Of a stretch of 64,000 bases of DNA, positions 23,145-36,018 are shown piece by piece. This stretch comes from Gracilariopsis chorda (taxonomy: Eukaryota; Rhodophyta; Florideophyceae; Gracilariales; Gracilariaceae): NCBI GenBank assembly GCA_003194525.1, contig NBIV01000042.1:1-64000 (forward strand), written 5' to 3'. The notes under the pieces are model-generated. The model worked only from the letters and a program-made list of their open reading frames with translations. It made no database searches and was not told where the DNA came from. The position numbers and the translations under genes were made by a program. Positions within the stretch are counted from its first letter, which is position 1. Each line of letters opens with the position of its first letter.

Positions 23145-23480
23145 TTACTCTAGAAGGGCATGATCGATGTTTCGTGGCAGGGCCGAATGTGTACGGCGAT
23201 GATAGCTCGCGATAACAGATCGGGGGAGATGTTCAACTGGTTCATCCGTTTTCATCGATGGTGAAAAGCCGTACCAACGGACATGGTATTGTATGAACCC
23301 ATCGGGGTGGTAACTGTGCCCCGCGATGTGGTCGATAACCAACTCCTGTGGATAAATTTCCTGAATTGCAGTGACATCGAGCGTTGGGTTTACTGATAAG
23401 GATGACTGCTGCGCGGGTGGTGTAACCACTTGACGTGGTAAAGCAGACGTCTGAGAGGGACTGGGAAAGCTCTGATATGT
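23145..23480 (-). mobile_element. Chromodomain of Gypsy fossil 2
   Basis: IDHIAGHSYHPDGFIQYHVR followed by WYGFSPSMKTDEPVEHLP matches the chromodomain pattern and aligns with the piece near 20.0-20.15 kb. Confidence 0.7.
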
Positions 23481-24799
23481 ATTGGCTACCTTCCTCGTCA
23501 AGAGGCTACGACATTCCTCAAGTTATAGGGCCGAGATTCCGTGAATTGACGGGGGTCCTTATTTACAGGCTGCCACGATTCAGACCCAGGAGATAGATCG
23601 GGGGTACCGTGGTTTCGTGCAAGTGAGAACGGCGGGTCTATGGGGGTGTTGCCAACAATGCACACCGGCGACAAAAAACTGGTGTGGGCGCGTGGCACGT
23701 CGAGTGGTGTGGTGCACGACAGTGCTCCTGCTGCTGCAGTGTCAATTACCCTAAACTGGGCTGTAATTGAACTTTCACCATCCATCTCCTAGTTTCCCTG
23801 GCCGTCTTGACTGGGATCATGTGCATCCCACACATTAAGTGGTGATGGTAAGCCAACACGACCCATCCTGGGGCGATTATTTTTCACTTCTTAGTTTTAC
23901 TTTTAGTCTGAATAACGGTTCCTGATGAGTCCGGAATCTGCCGTGACTGTCTTAGAGCGCGCAGCGAGCTGCGTTGGCGATTCAACGTCAATGAAGGCAT
24001 TGTGTGTGAACGACTGATTATCTGAGCTGACCAATTTAGTGTTCACCAGATCTTCTGTGTTTAATATTTCCTGTCGGTCCGGGATTGTGGTTTGCAATTC
24101 CAACTGCGTCAAGGATGGGTCGTGAAAGCGACCACTAGACTTTGATACGTCCTTGAGGTTGTGAGATATATCAACGTTCTGAATTAAATTATTCCCACCT
24201 GATGGGCGCGCGATATCCTTGCTAACAAGATTACTATCCTTCGCAACGGGTGTAGCATCCTATTTAATGCTAGCGCAGGAATGCGATGTTGCAGTGCCAA
24301 GAATCAGAGCAACCTCAGCTGAGCCATATTGATTATCTCAAAGGGGCAATTGAACGTCATAGAACCGTGTATCATGAGCATTAGGCAACCATCGCGACAC
24401 CAGTAATTGGTCCGCGCCAGAGCGGGCAATCTCCTACACCACCTTAGGTGGAGCAACATTGGGAGCCGAGGGCACGTCTGGTGGCGAATTAAGAGGCGCT
24501 GAAGAGCGAGTGTGAACCAATTGCTTCGTAACCAAAGCATTGGTTGAAAAAAAACACTGAGTGTCGGTAAGAACTCGCGAAGGGATCGATAAGCCTGTGG
24601 GGACTTTCTCAATGTACTTCGGTGAGGAGGTGCCTAACGTTCCATCATCCGTTCCAGTACGGGGTTGAATTGCCTCTGCATTTAGTGTAGGGCTTTGAAC
24701 CACGCTATCTCGGGAAATGCGCTCATGGTTACTACTAACGTCGAGTAACATTGTGTCCTTATCGACTTCGACGACCTTGTAGGGGCCACTCGCCATCGG

Positions 24800-27700
24800 T
24801 GAAAGCTTCTGACTTTGTTTCTTCTCACGATTGTAATAATACTAACGAACGAGGGCTAATTGTCCTTTCTCAAGGAATGGGAGAGGCCGTGGGATCTGAG
24901 CATCGACATTATGCTAGCGCACTCTTTGTGACTTTGCCATAGACGAAATAGCGAGCAGTATGACCGTAGTTAGCCAATTCTATCATTAGTAGTTACCTTT
25001 TGCGGACGAGAGCTTATCGAATATAGGTCGAGGTTCGCCCGCCACAGGTGGTGGTGAACGGGAGAGAACCAATTCGAATGGACATAAACCAGTAGCTCTG
25101 TGAGCTTTTTTATTATACGCATATGTGATTGTATCCATGAAAAGACCCCAAGTTCTTGGATGTTCAACAGTATATGCACGGAGTGCAAAAAAAAATGTAC
25201 GTTTAAACCTTTCCACCTGCCCGTTACAATGGAGGTGATAGGTTGCCATTAACAAATTCTTCAATTCGAGTAATCGACAAACGTCTTGAAAGAGACAAGT
25301 GACAAATTTTTGTTCCTTATCAGAAAGGAGATTAATGGATGGGCCGTAAACCAAGACACAGTGACGGAAAAAAGCTTCCGCAACACTGCAAGCGGTAATC
25401 TTCTTCAACGTAACTGTCCGCACTAGCTTAGAAAATCGATCCGTTTTCACAATTGTACACCTATGTCCACAGGATGTCCGGAGACACTCACATAGTACAT
25501 TGATAGCCATAAATTCTGAAGGAGCCCGTGCCGGGAACAGCGTCAATTTCTTCGCATGGAGACGAAACGTAACTAACTCGCGAGCACAGTGCGTACAACT
25601 TCTCGCCATTGAGTACACTTCAATTTCTATAGCGGGCCAGTTGAAATTCCGACGGAGCGTTGTGTAGAGCTTCCTAGCGCCAGGGTGAGTCGACCCCTTC
25701 GAGTGATGGAATAGACGTAGAACGCGCAATTGAATCGGATGAGGAACCACAATCGTTGGGCTAAAACGAACTGTTCTCACCAGATATCCCTGCGAAGTGA
25801 CTCCAAAGGGGATATAAGCACCTCCACTAATCTGTTCACGTATATTCGTACGGATCTCCGAACTTTGCGCAAATCAGTCCTTCTGGGGAATAGGGGGTAA
25901 AACATCTCGGCTCCGGGTTTTCTCCGTTCTACCCGAGTACGTCATCACAGATTTCGTCTGACACCAGATCCAAATTTTGGCCATCCTTCTGAAGGGTAAA
26001 GCAGGGAATCACCCCGTCGTCTTCATCGACGGAGATTGATTCATCTTCCGTTTCTAAAAAAGATAATGCATCTGCCTGAGCGTTGACTTTCACTTTCTTA
26101 TAGTCCACTGCGTAGTCAAACTCTGCAAGCAGAAGCCTCCAACGCAATAGAAGTCCCGATGGCTCGTTTATCGATATAAACCAACGCAATGCGGGATGAT
26201 CCGTGTTGATGGTAAAGCGTTATCCCAAAGGATATGGCCATAATGTCTGCAAAGCCCATACCATCGCAAGAAAGTATTTCTCTGATACAGAATAGCTCCG
26301 TTCTTGAACGTTGAGGGTTCATGACCAATATCCAATTTGATTTTGTTCCCCATCGGGTTGTTATTTGAAACAAGGCAAAACCAATTTAGTAAGCAATAGA
26401 ATCCATGTCTGCGGTGAAAGGTAGATCTTTCTTCGATAAAGATAGAAACGGAGCAGAAGTAAGTGCATCTTTGAGGGAATCAAAGGCTGCCACTTGAGCA
26501 GATGTAAAAGGGTCTAGTTTTGGCAGCTTTTCTTTCTTGATGAATTCATTGAGCGGTCCTACGACCTTGACGGATCCGGAAATAAAGCTTCGGTAAACGC
26601 TGCACCATCCCAGAAAGGATCGTAGATACGTCTGTGTGGTAGAGTGCTTAGCGTCCGTAAGGGATCTAAACCGAGCTTCTTCGACCAGTAACCGTTCAGG
26701 ACGGATAACATGCCCGATAGAAGTGACCGAACTGGTAAAGAATTCACACTTTCGTAATTTCACGGTGGTTCCAGCATCACGTAACGTAGCCATGATCTCT
26801 CGAAAGTGTTTGAGGTGATCATCCAGACTCCTGGAGAAGAGAATGATATCTTCAGGATATACGAGACAACTCCACCGTTGGAAATGGGCGATAAGGATAT
26901 CGAAGGCACGCTGAAATGTAGGAGCGACGTTCGTTAACCCGATTGGCATACGCATAAAGCAGTTACGTTCAGAATAACACAAAACATGCAGCCTTATTGC
27001 GGTATTCCGGTGTGATGGATACCTGCCAATAACCCCAGCTCGCATCCAACGTGTAGAACACCGTACCATTCCCAAAAGAGTCGATATATTCATCCATGCG
27101 AGGTATTGGATACATATCCTTGATAGTAAAAGCATTTAAGCGTCGATAATGGATACAAAAGCACCAGGAACGGTCTGTTTTCGGAGCCAGTACGACTGGT
27201 GATGCCCAGCCAAAGCGACATAGCTGGCTCATTCACGCCTACAAAAAGCATGTTATTGACTTGACATAGTTCCTCCTTCCGTGCTATTGGGCCTGCTTGG
27301 TATGAGTTCTGAGAAATCCGCTGCGCAAACCCACCACTGTCGAACCATCTTCCATTTCAGCCTCCTGCGACCGCGGCTGAACTGCATCAACAAATCGATC
27401 ACAGAAGTCACATCTCAGGAGAACGAGAGGGACAAGCGTTTTGCAAACGATGAATTTCAGCTGCACAACGCAGTTTCCAATTGTTACGACGAGTAAAACG
27501 ATACTTGCCGTTTTCAACTGGTTGTTTTTAGCGTCTGCAATTTCAATAACAGGTCCTTGAAGAACTGGAGCATAGATGTACGGCAGTAACAAAGATTAAA
27601 TAATGAAATTTGGGCCAGCACCTTGTTTAAGGTGGACAGATGTATCCAAAACTGACGCACCAATAGCGGTCGAGTCCGCGTTTGTGGTGGCCGTTGTCCT

Positions 27701-27800
27701 TGAAAGGATAGTGACCGGGGAGCAAGGCGTGGATGCCTCGGGCGCCTCTCCAACGGAGAGACCCCCAATCAGTTTTGAGCGGCTTCCCTTAAGGGTGCCA
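24800..27800 (-). mobile_element. pol regions of Gypsy fossil 2
   Basis: Integrase (24.8-25.8 kb): LRLFHHSKGSTHPGARKLY, FMAINVL, VYGPSINLLSD, NGQVERFKRTF. RNase H near 26.0-26.4 kb. RT (26.4-27.3 kb): YPIPRMDEYIDSFGNGTVF, YWQVSI and a LTNVAPTFQRA motif. A protease-like region lies at 27.3-27.8 kb. Similarity to the plus-strand element is obvious throughout. Confidence 0.8.
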
Positions 27801-28149
27801 TATTCTGTGCCAGCGGTGGCTTTGGGTTAACCCGAACGGCGGTTCCATTGGCGAAGAAAGTGGTATTAACCGGGTTGTGAACTGACAGCACGGCGGGTAT
27901 CGACACGTGAGCGGTATTCAGATGAGAAAAATCCACTTTAGCGCGAAGATATGACGCTTTTTCAAAACTGATGCCTTCCCCTCGGGAGTCAATGCTTCAT
28001 AGCGAACCATGATTGTGGGTATCTCTCTCACCGTGAGACCAATGTGCGAAGAAAGGTGTTCATGGTCATAGCAGATATGACATAGTAGCTTCCAACTGAG
28101 TTCGGCATTCTTTCCATTGTCCTGGAACTTCGCCGCAGTGCGTGTATCG

Positions 28150-29480
28150 AGCTAGCCAGACATCGGCGAGCGAAACCCAGCGGAATGGTGAGCTTGTGGG
28201 GCTCGAAAACGAGAACGGTCTGCGTACAGTAGTTGAGTATCCTCTCGCTGCGACGCTTCTATCAACGGTAGCTCCGTAGTGGGGAAGCATGTCAAGTCCT
28301 CACGAGCAAGGTCTATATTATCTATCTTGGTGCGATTGTAGTGCTGGGGCATCATGGATATTGATGACTGGATTGGCCTCAAACGCAGCGCTCTAGAATT
28401 CACCCGGCTACCAGAATGTGCACGCATAGCGTCTTCTTCCGCTTTAGCGTACTGAACTAGCTCCAAGTAGGTAGGTTCCCGCTTGTACTGGTGGCGTTGA
28501 GCAACAAAAGTGCAGATTGATTCGTCAAAACCATCAATAAACATGGTAGAGCCCTCGGATCGCTAGTAAACATTACCGTAACGGTGGGAAGCCTTGTTCC
28601 TTGGAAGTGAGTACTCGGTTTCCGTTTTCTTCCTGCGTTGCATAGTTTCGTGTAGGGCAAGAGTAGACTAATGAATGGCGTTCCCTGTCGCATACGACCA
28701 AAGTCAATATTGAACAGCTTCTGCACAACAAGGAAGACCTCCGTCAGAGAGTTGCAACGATCCTCTGATAGATTTAAACTGATATTCAGCGAGTCCACCT
28801 AGACCATACGACAAGGCAGCGAATGCCTGTCTCTCATTCATGCCGACTACGTCCGCTTCCTCTGCAAAGCTTACAAGAGAATCCAAGACTAGGATAAGGT
28901 CTTCCCAAGTAAAGAAGTGGTTACGAATTGAAAGACCTATGCGCCTAATGCAGTCCTTCACCTGACCCATACCCCGGAGTTTCCGAACAAAAACGGAATA
29001 TTTCATGCGGTAGTACATATAATATAAAAGCCCCGTATACACGGCGTTATTAGGCCATAATTCTTTCAAACTGGCGTGGCGCTCACCCTTAGAACGGGAC
29101 CGAATCACACCGTAGGTGGCCTCTGAACGATGTGAGTTTTCCAAGCGGCTAGAACGGTCTGATAAGCGGGAAGATTCAGAGTTTTAGTCGCAACCATTCT
29201 CCCGTTTGGAGTACTTCTTTCCGCGTTCGTTTGGCAAGTCCCCGATGAGAAACTTCAGCCATTGAACCCGGCCCAGCTTTACTATCAGAGCTGGTATTCT
29301 CCAACGTCTCCATATGAGCCAATACGCGATTAAACTTCGAATCAATCCGTCCCATAATATCTGGGTATCTACGTAGAACCTCTAAAAGAGAGTTAACATG
29401 AGGTCGAATAACAAGAATGTCTTCGGATGCACCACCAACGAGTTTGGTATCAAATCTCATACGAAGCGTATCCACATCAC
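28150..29480 (-). mobile_element. gag region of Gypsy fossil 2
   Basis: It aligns with the gag of Gypsy fossil 1, for example NHFFTWEDLILVLDSLVSF with NHYFTVEDPIMVLNFLSRF, and FIDGFDES with FIDGLAPA. It lacks the foreign 690-bp insertion seen there, which is how that insertion was recognised. Confidence 0.75.
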
Positions 29481-29974
29481 TGACAAGGGCGGCATGAGAG
29501 CTCTATAAAACAGACATGTGAGCCTCCAAGTGACGAACTTTTGCTTCCATCTAGACAGCAAGTTCATCATTATCCACAGTTGAGGTCCGGGTAACCTCCT
29601 TAAGAATGGTAGAAGGCCAAGCAACTAAGATAGCTGATGAATTAGCAGATTGTTTCCGATTGTTGGTTCTTCATCCTGAGACACCCTGGTTATCAGCGGA
29701 CGGCCACAGAAGTGAAAGCAAATCTTCACTTACCAACCTGGGTCGCAAATACTTCCGAGTTCGGGACGGCTTTCTACATGAACCCATGTCAATGCGAAAG
29801 AACAACATCGAGTCGAGCACAATGAACCAAGACACAAGCCATTAAAAATCCAGGAATAGAGCGAAGACTATTAATAACGAAAAGCGATCCAGAAACCCTC
29901 AACCTTGCGACATGTACTAGGTCGGAAGACCAGTTTCTGTTTCAATACGATGAAAATGGAAAGAAACACGGAGG

Positions 29975-30648
29975 TGTTCGGAATCTTCTTCTGTAAGAGT
30001 AGCAATAGTAAACAGAGCCACTAGCGGTGGGTGCACTAGTCGGGTGTTAATCCAAGGCTCATCGTGACGAAATGCGCGCAGGCGTACAGTGAAACTTGAA
30101 AGGAGTCACGAAAAAAGCGAAAAAGAAATATGAAATCACCGGCGAACACGGCAGTGCTGTCTGTATCTGGGAAACTAGAGTTTAGTTAGTAACACGCAGT
30201 GAGGATAGAAACGGCAACACGTTATGCCGCTTGATACGCTACGAGGTGGAATAACTAGTCCCGTGCAAGGCGTTGGCTCTCCAATGGAGTTTTCAAAACA
30301 CAAGGAGGTCCTGAGTTAAAGCAGAACACTCGGTCCTTGTGTTTACTTCCCCGTGACAAAAAGAGGCTGTACATTTAAGTACAGATGGCGCCGGCTCACT
30401 GTGAAGTGGTGGTTAGTAGAATAGCTAAGTAAAATAGAACTATTCGTAAACATTAGCTACAAACACCACTACACGTATGTTAGGTGTGCCAAAGTGGCAA
30501 GTAGACTAATAGCCATTATAATTCGCAATTAGCATCTGTAAGGAGTCATTGGCCTCGTTTTCATATATCGAGCTAATGGGCAGCGATGCGGTAACTCTGT
30601 ATGTGACTCGCAGTATGCGATGACCTTCGGCAATGGCGTTGCACTACA
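29975..30648 (-). repeat. 5' LTR of Gypsy fossil 2
   Basis: The minus-strand start TGTAGTGCAACGCC lies at 30648 and the end ...GATTCCGAACA at 29975. It is homologous to 21701-22344 and, in part, to 8783-8935. Confidence 0.7.
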
Positions 30649-30745
30649 AGTACTTAAGGATCGTTTAAGATCTGAAAGGCTTTGCACCGCCGGCTACCCC
30701 TTGATATTTCTGCGACTTCATGGCCGTGGTCTCCAGAACAGTAGA

Positions 30746-31315
30746 ATGAACAAAGGCGGCGGGCACTGCGGAGACTCAACTTGTCTTAAGTGTTAAATGG
30801 CTCTACCTTAACTTGAAAAATATAAGCAAAATACAAAAGTCACGAACGTTTTCATGTACGAATTCTATTTCAATATTATCCACGTAGCGATCAACCATCC
30901 GGGCTCATGGCCAAACTCGAAAATTGATGTAGTCTCTGGTCTGTACTGGCCACGTTCGTCTGATGAAATCACGCCTTTGGGGTACGCTATCAGTAATGAG
31001 AATGCATTCGCCGCTTGCCTAATTGTACCAAACGAGAAATTGTTAGGCTCTAAGAAGTCGAGCGAGGCGAAAGAGGCGCCAAGTTCTATAGTTATAACGG
31101 CATTGGATTTTCTATTTGCATATTTTTATCCCGGTCACCGTCTGTGTGCAGGGTATGGTGTGAACTCGTCAAAAATTCTTTTCAGAAGACTTAATATGAT
31201 ATTGCTAGCTCATAGTGAAGTTCGGAATGGTATAATTGCGATTTGCTGTCATGTAATGGAATATCGAACACACACAACTGGGCATGATGATATACGATTA
31301 TCGCTCTGGTTTTAG
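30746..31315 (+). pseudogene. HARBI1/DDE_4-type transposase fragment
   Basis: The frame 30854-31315 reads IIHVAINHPGSWPNSKI, DEITPLGYAI, a central part and a C-terminal stretch with ILFRRLNMIL and HVMEYRTHTTGHDDIRL. This is the typical C-terminal half of DDE_4/HARBI1-like nucleases (PGSWxDS, GDSAF, EWG..F.RL, RTR..G.NQIR). The GDSAF position reads SNENAF, so the catalytic Asp is lost and the copy is dead. The N-terminal half is absent. The first about 60 bp (30746-30807) match the 5' UTR of the MYND gene at 8441. Confidence 0.55.
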
Positions 31316-31718
31316 AAACGATGCGAATGCTGTTGATGGTTTAGCTTACCGGCAGTAAGTATGTTTTTTGGCAACTGTTCCCTAGTATGTGGTGACAGCT
31401 GTGAAGCAAAATCTCTAGACGGGAAATCCTCTCAAGATGTTTGCAGCATTGCTCCTTTACCATTAAGCTCAGGGACAGGGCCTTCCGTAACACACGGTGC
31501 TCGGGTGTTGATCTGAAGTGGCTTCCGCCTATATCTACGGAAATATTACCGAGAATGAGATTATCGGCGGGTCCAACCAGTATAAAGGTCCATGTATGGA
31601 GTGTTTCGGCTCACAGAGAACCCCCGACAAAACTGGGGAAACGAGGGAAATAAACTAAGAAGAAGATGTCCAACCCGTCCGGTCGTGCACGAAGCCAAAA
31701 GACACCAAATGGTGAGGG
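31316..31718. other. Unassigned spacer
   Basis: No gene recognised; it lies between the DDE fragment and the next LTR. Confidence 0.4.
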
Positions 31719-32301
31719 TGTTACTTATTCAGGCAGCACTGCAAAACTCAATACTTAGTCGAACGAGTATATGTTAACACACAAAGAAAGTAACTAAAAC
31801 GATAAAAATGGTTAAATCTTCGCGAATCTATGCAGTATGACGGATCAGAGGTTCTAGTTGACACTGCACGGTTGAGCAAAACAAATCCAACGCGGTGGAA
31901 CTCTGAAACAGATTGTTCATTTCGCACAGACGATAAACTCAGAATTGAGTTACAGCACAGCTCAACTTCAGAGTAAAAGGACAAGGCCGTCCTCCTTCAA
32001 GTACTGTGGGGACATAATAAACTGAAAATACCACTACTGTAGTGTCTCACACCTGTGGTTCACTCGTTTGTGCCACTGAGCAGCACAGTCGCCCGCCGCA
32101 CAAAACGACACGTGCAAATCATGGCAGCCGTGAATAGTGCCCGTACGCTTACTACGCGTCCATCTCTTGCACATACTACAGAAATCACTCATGAAATTTC
32201 CCAAAATACCACATAACGTTTATATAGAATTTCACCCAAATTTTCAGAGGGTTAAGTCATACCTTAGTTGAACTGATGCCACTTCGGTACCAAGTCATTC
32301 A
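31719..32301 (-). repeat. LTR of Gypsy fossil 3
   Basis: About 580 bp aligned with 59508-60094: both start TGTTA(C/T)TTA.TCAG, share GGCCGTCCTCCT.CAAAGTAC-type blocks and ACGACACGTG, and end near TCATTCA. The exact inner end is uncertain because similarity continues past it. Confidence 0.65.
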
Positions 32302-34160
32302 TGATCCACCTCGTCTTAGTGGTATCCGTATTTTAATTTCTCTACACAACCCCCTTCTCAGACCGGGAAAGATTGCAACGAGATCGAGTGACCCGCAGGC
32401 GAGTAAGGGCAGAAAGAATTCTACCTTTCACTTTTGATACCGACTTTCCTTCCGTTCAAATCATAAAGTGACAGACGAACATCGACAAGATCGAGTTTGA
32501 TGCTTCATGGTCACCAATGAACGCCCACAATTCCAACGAGCACAGCCCGGGGACGGGGGCTTCCTATTCTTGGAGTATAGCTCCTTCGTCTTCCAGTCTG
32601 AGCCAGTTTCCTACGGCTTCATTGCCTTCGGGTGAGGTTTCTGCAACCGTTTTGGTACAAGACCCCGTGTAGCACTTCTTTCAGAGTACTCCAGTCTTCA
32701 CTGAATAACTTGGGTGGGTCACAGGGTAATCCTGGAAGCACGCGATCCGTTACAAATCCATCGATTTATGGCAGTGCTTCTTGGTTTCAACCGTATGAAG
32801 CTTACAATATACCCCTGATCCAGTCCTACGTACACAACAGCGCTCTCTATGGTGAACTCCCACTTGAAGTGGTCACTTCACGCGTTTAGCGAGAACGCAC
32901 TGCGTTAGATTCTAACCTATTAAGGATATATCTCTGTCGTGGAGAGAACCTGGATAATGTCCGAGGAGAAATGACGCAACTCATGTATACACGGGTCATG
33001 CGTACCTCAAGCCAGTATCTGCTTCCCAGCGAATACGAATTCGATATATCGAGGTATCGCGACCATGGTCAAGTATCCTGTGGCTGCTGACTCAAAACCG
33101 CAACACGGGTGACTATCGAGTTCTATATGCTCTGTTGAGCAAGATCAATAACCTCTGCAAAAGTTCAGCTCATCCAAAGATCCAAAGCGCCAGCGGCGTT
33201 GTTTGAGAAGATTCGCTTTGAGAGCAAGACGAATTTCCCGCACGGGTGTTTTATTCCGTACATTGATATCGAAACCAAAAGGTATCTACCGTAAATTCTC
33301 AGAGATACCTTTGCAGCGTTATCACCATGATCGCGTCAGGTTGAGGTAGCCAAGGGGTGTTTCCCGGACCTGCCTCCTTTTCTGGCTTAAATAAGTTTCT
33401 TCATCATTGAAGATCCAAAGTACGGTTATTGGTCACTCATTGCCGCAGAGTGTTGTGCCCGAATAGCGTTTTCCTGCTCTGGGAAGCTTAGGATAGTTAC
33501 CGTCTTTGCGTTATACCGCCGATGGTTTGGAACATCATCAAACAGCTCGACCTGTTAATCCCATCGGGATGCCAGAACAACGAGGATAAAGTCAATTACA
33601 TCCATGATGTGATTGCCCAGGTCAACTGGGATACAGCTCCGTAATACAACCATGGTGAGGGTCCAAGAAGTCCTCGTGACAAATCTCCCGGTCGGTGTCA
33701 TCCATCTTCTGAAGACTTTAATTAATATGAACCATACGTGGGTGCAACGGTGTACTGCGCTCAGGCACTTCAGCAACGCATTCTTCCGCGCACCATGCCA
33801 GCGAGTTGTCTGAAAATATTAGTGTTTCATGATGATTACCAGCGGTCAGTCGATTTCGATGATGTGATGATGAATGACGAGGCCACGGAGAGTGGCGGCC
33901 TTTACCATGTACCGGAAAGGGATTATGATGATCCGAGCAAGGCTCGGACCTCCGGCAAATTGGGTGCTACTGACGGGTGGGGATTCGTAGCTCTGATAAG
34001 TGAAATGCAATCTCTAGCACACGTACCGTGTTCGGTTCTAAAGAACACTCACCAAATCACGTTGCGCGAGAACCTCCAAAACGTTGAAATCCTGGTACCC
34101 CAGGACATGGTGGATTTTGCCCAGTGTTTAGCTACCGCCAAGGCCGTCCATTCTGACTGA
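32300..34160 (+). pseudogene. Antisense ORF region of Gypsy fossil 3
   Basis: The plus strand codes here while pol is on minus. Stretches such as DKVNYIHDVIAQVNWDTAP match DKVLQLLGLIDSIDWSEIP of the ORF at 20.3-21.1 kb, and HDDYQRSVDFDDVMMNDE matches its DDYYRAY..DD region. The last open piece (33738-34160) ends with a block equivalent to the common C-terminal motif. It is fossil and broken. The N-terminal half, absent from the shorter ORFs, is shared with 60.2-61.3 kb. Confidence 0.5.
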
Positions 34161-34599
34161 ATCATTCATCCTGGTGCGGTCCCTTGGTGAGAATAACGTC
34201 TACTCAGTATTTTGATCTTCACGTGTCAGTGATAAACCTTACGAGAGCTTCTGCAATAAACCAAACTTGGAGAGCTTCGTACTTCTTTCTAAATGCTTTT
34301 CATGCATTATCCCCCTCATGGTGTTCTTCATTATCATGAATTATTTTCTTAAAACAATTAACTCGGTACAAATGTTAATCCAGTGATCTTCAAAATACTA
34401 AATTTCATTAAACTTTGTTCCATCCGTGAAGATCTTCTTCCCTTCTTCGACCATTTCTGCTTCTTGCTCACTTCGTACCCCTTGAGTACCGGGTGTAGTG
34501 CAAAACTCGTTAGATTGGAGGCATTCAAGTTGTTCGAAGCCTTGCTCCATTTGTGGGTAGCGCAGCTGGCAGAACCCTGCGCATCATACGGTTGTTGGG

Positions 34600-35200
34600 T
34601 GTAAGACCGAAAGTGACTTCGGAAATACCACGGAGGTGGGCGTTTCAGTCCCAGAGTGCGTGAAGATATGGTGAGTTTGGCGTGAAAACCATAGACACGG
34701 AAGCCCAGAAAGGAAATAAAGAGAGACGAAAAAGGAAAAGAATCCGTAAGCACGGCGCTGTACAGATCCCATGAAAGGGGGTCTCGTAGCCACGAGAGAG
34801 ACAAAATAACCCATAAAAAGCCCTACAAAGGGCGTAAGAATGTTCTACATACACAGGAAAAGCAACAGTAAGAAGAAAGGGAAAAGTGGTACACTTCGGA
34901 CCAGTCTTGCTTGGATGACCCTGAGGGGTTGATACTACTGTGACCAGCCATGGTTCCTCCCGATCGGGATAAAGAAGCTCACGTAGGCGGCAGGTATCAG
35001 GTGTGACACTCTTCAAAGAGTAATCCTCAAGGATGAGCCTCAGTTCCCTTTACTAGGAGGAGGTGATGGCAAGGAGCCATCACCCAACTAGGCACGACCC
35101 CGCTCTCTGACACTGGGATGCGCAGTGCACCACACGTGGCACTTACCAGATCGGGAGGTGCTCGAGTTTCGTAATGAGTAAAATAATCTAAAAGGAAAAA
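34600..35200 (-). mobile_element. Interrupting segment in Gypsy fossil 3
   Basis: Sequence absent from the homologous copy near 62.2-62.4 kb. Read on the minus strand it has pyrimidine-rich runs and a layout reminiscent of the LTR/leader sequence at 38.5-39.3 kb, but I could not establish homology. It contains an inverted repeat GGTGATGG / CCATCACC near 35061-35085. Confidence 0.3.
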
Positions 35201-36018
35201 CTAAAATAGCCCAAAATACTGCGAAATTCCTATGCAACTATCTATCTATCCCGATATTCTCTGGGCTACCAAGTATTGGTACACGTCAGACCCGTCTTCA
35301 CTTCCACATGACATCTCAGCAGGGACACTGTATCTCATAAACACCGTTCCCAAGGCGGACGGGATACATGCGATATATGATCCCCATCTTCGCTAAGTCG
35401 CGACAAGTGCATTGCACTACACCGGTTACGCTTCTCCTGCACTTGAGCTTTTTTCACCTTCTTTGCTATGGTTGTCCGAGTCCTTCGGTGATATGACGGA
35501 AGCTTGAGATTTGTTGCTTTGAGATGCCTTAGACAATGCATTCAACGCTCTTTATCTGGAAACCCATAAAATGTGTCCCACTGTGAAGTTTTTAAATGTT
35601 TTCAGACTTAGAAATTTCGAATTAGTAATGCACAAAATCATAGAACGGCCCTTACTAGTTCCACAAAAAGACAAGTAGAGAAAACCAATATACGAGCCAC
35701 TGTAATTCGCAAAGAAAAATAATTCTCCGATGTCAGCCTTTCAGAATCCATCAACATTTGAGTTGATGCAAAACTCAGATCAGGCCCGCACAACGTCCAA
35801 GTTTGTAGTGCTAGCACTGAAGAGGCAGGGTAAAGCAATAGATATTTTACGCAAATCCCATTTTTCGTAGAAACAATCCTTGCCACGAGGGCCACCGACG
35901 AGACGAAAATCTTATATAGCGTGCAATTCATGTGTATCTTACGCGCAACAATTTTCGTACGATTGTTCACGAGTCTGTACATCTCTTTCATTCATCCACA
36001 CCTCACTTTGGGCTCATC

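Larger units (their letters stand above)
21701..30648 (-). mobile_element. Gypsy LTR retrotransposon fossil 2, with both LTRs
   Basis: The order on the minus strand from right to left is: 5' LTR (29975-30648), gag (about 28.1-29.5 kb), protease (27.3-27.8), RT (26.4-27.3), RNase H (25.9-26.4), integrase (24.8-25.8), extension (23.5-24.8), chromodomain (23.1-23.5), a plus-strand antisense ORF (22.4-22.8) and 3' LTR (21701-22344). It has the same design as Gypsy fossil 1. The LTRs are clearly homologous but strongly diverged, so the insertion is old. The element is broken, with roughly ten or more interruptions. Confidence 0.85.
31719..35550 (-). mobile_element. 3' part of Gypsy fossil 3
   Basis: Plus-strand view, left to right: LTR (31719 to about 32301, starting TGTTAC), a long antisense ORF region on + (about 32.3-34.2 kb), an interrupting segment (about 34.6-35.2 kb) and a short piece matching the chromodomain end of the element at 62.4 kb. 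The whole block is homologous to 59508-62.6 kb. The rest of the element is missing. Broken in many places. Confidence 0.65.
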
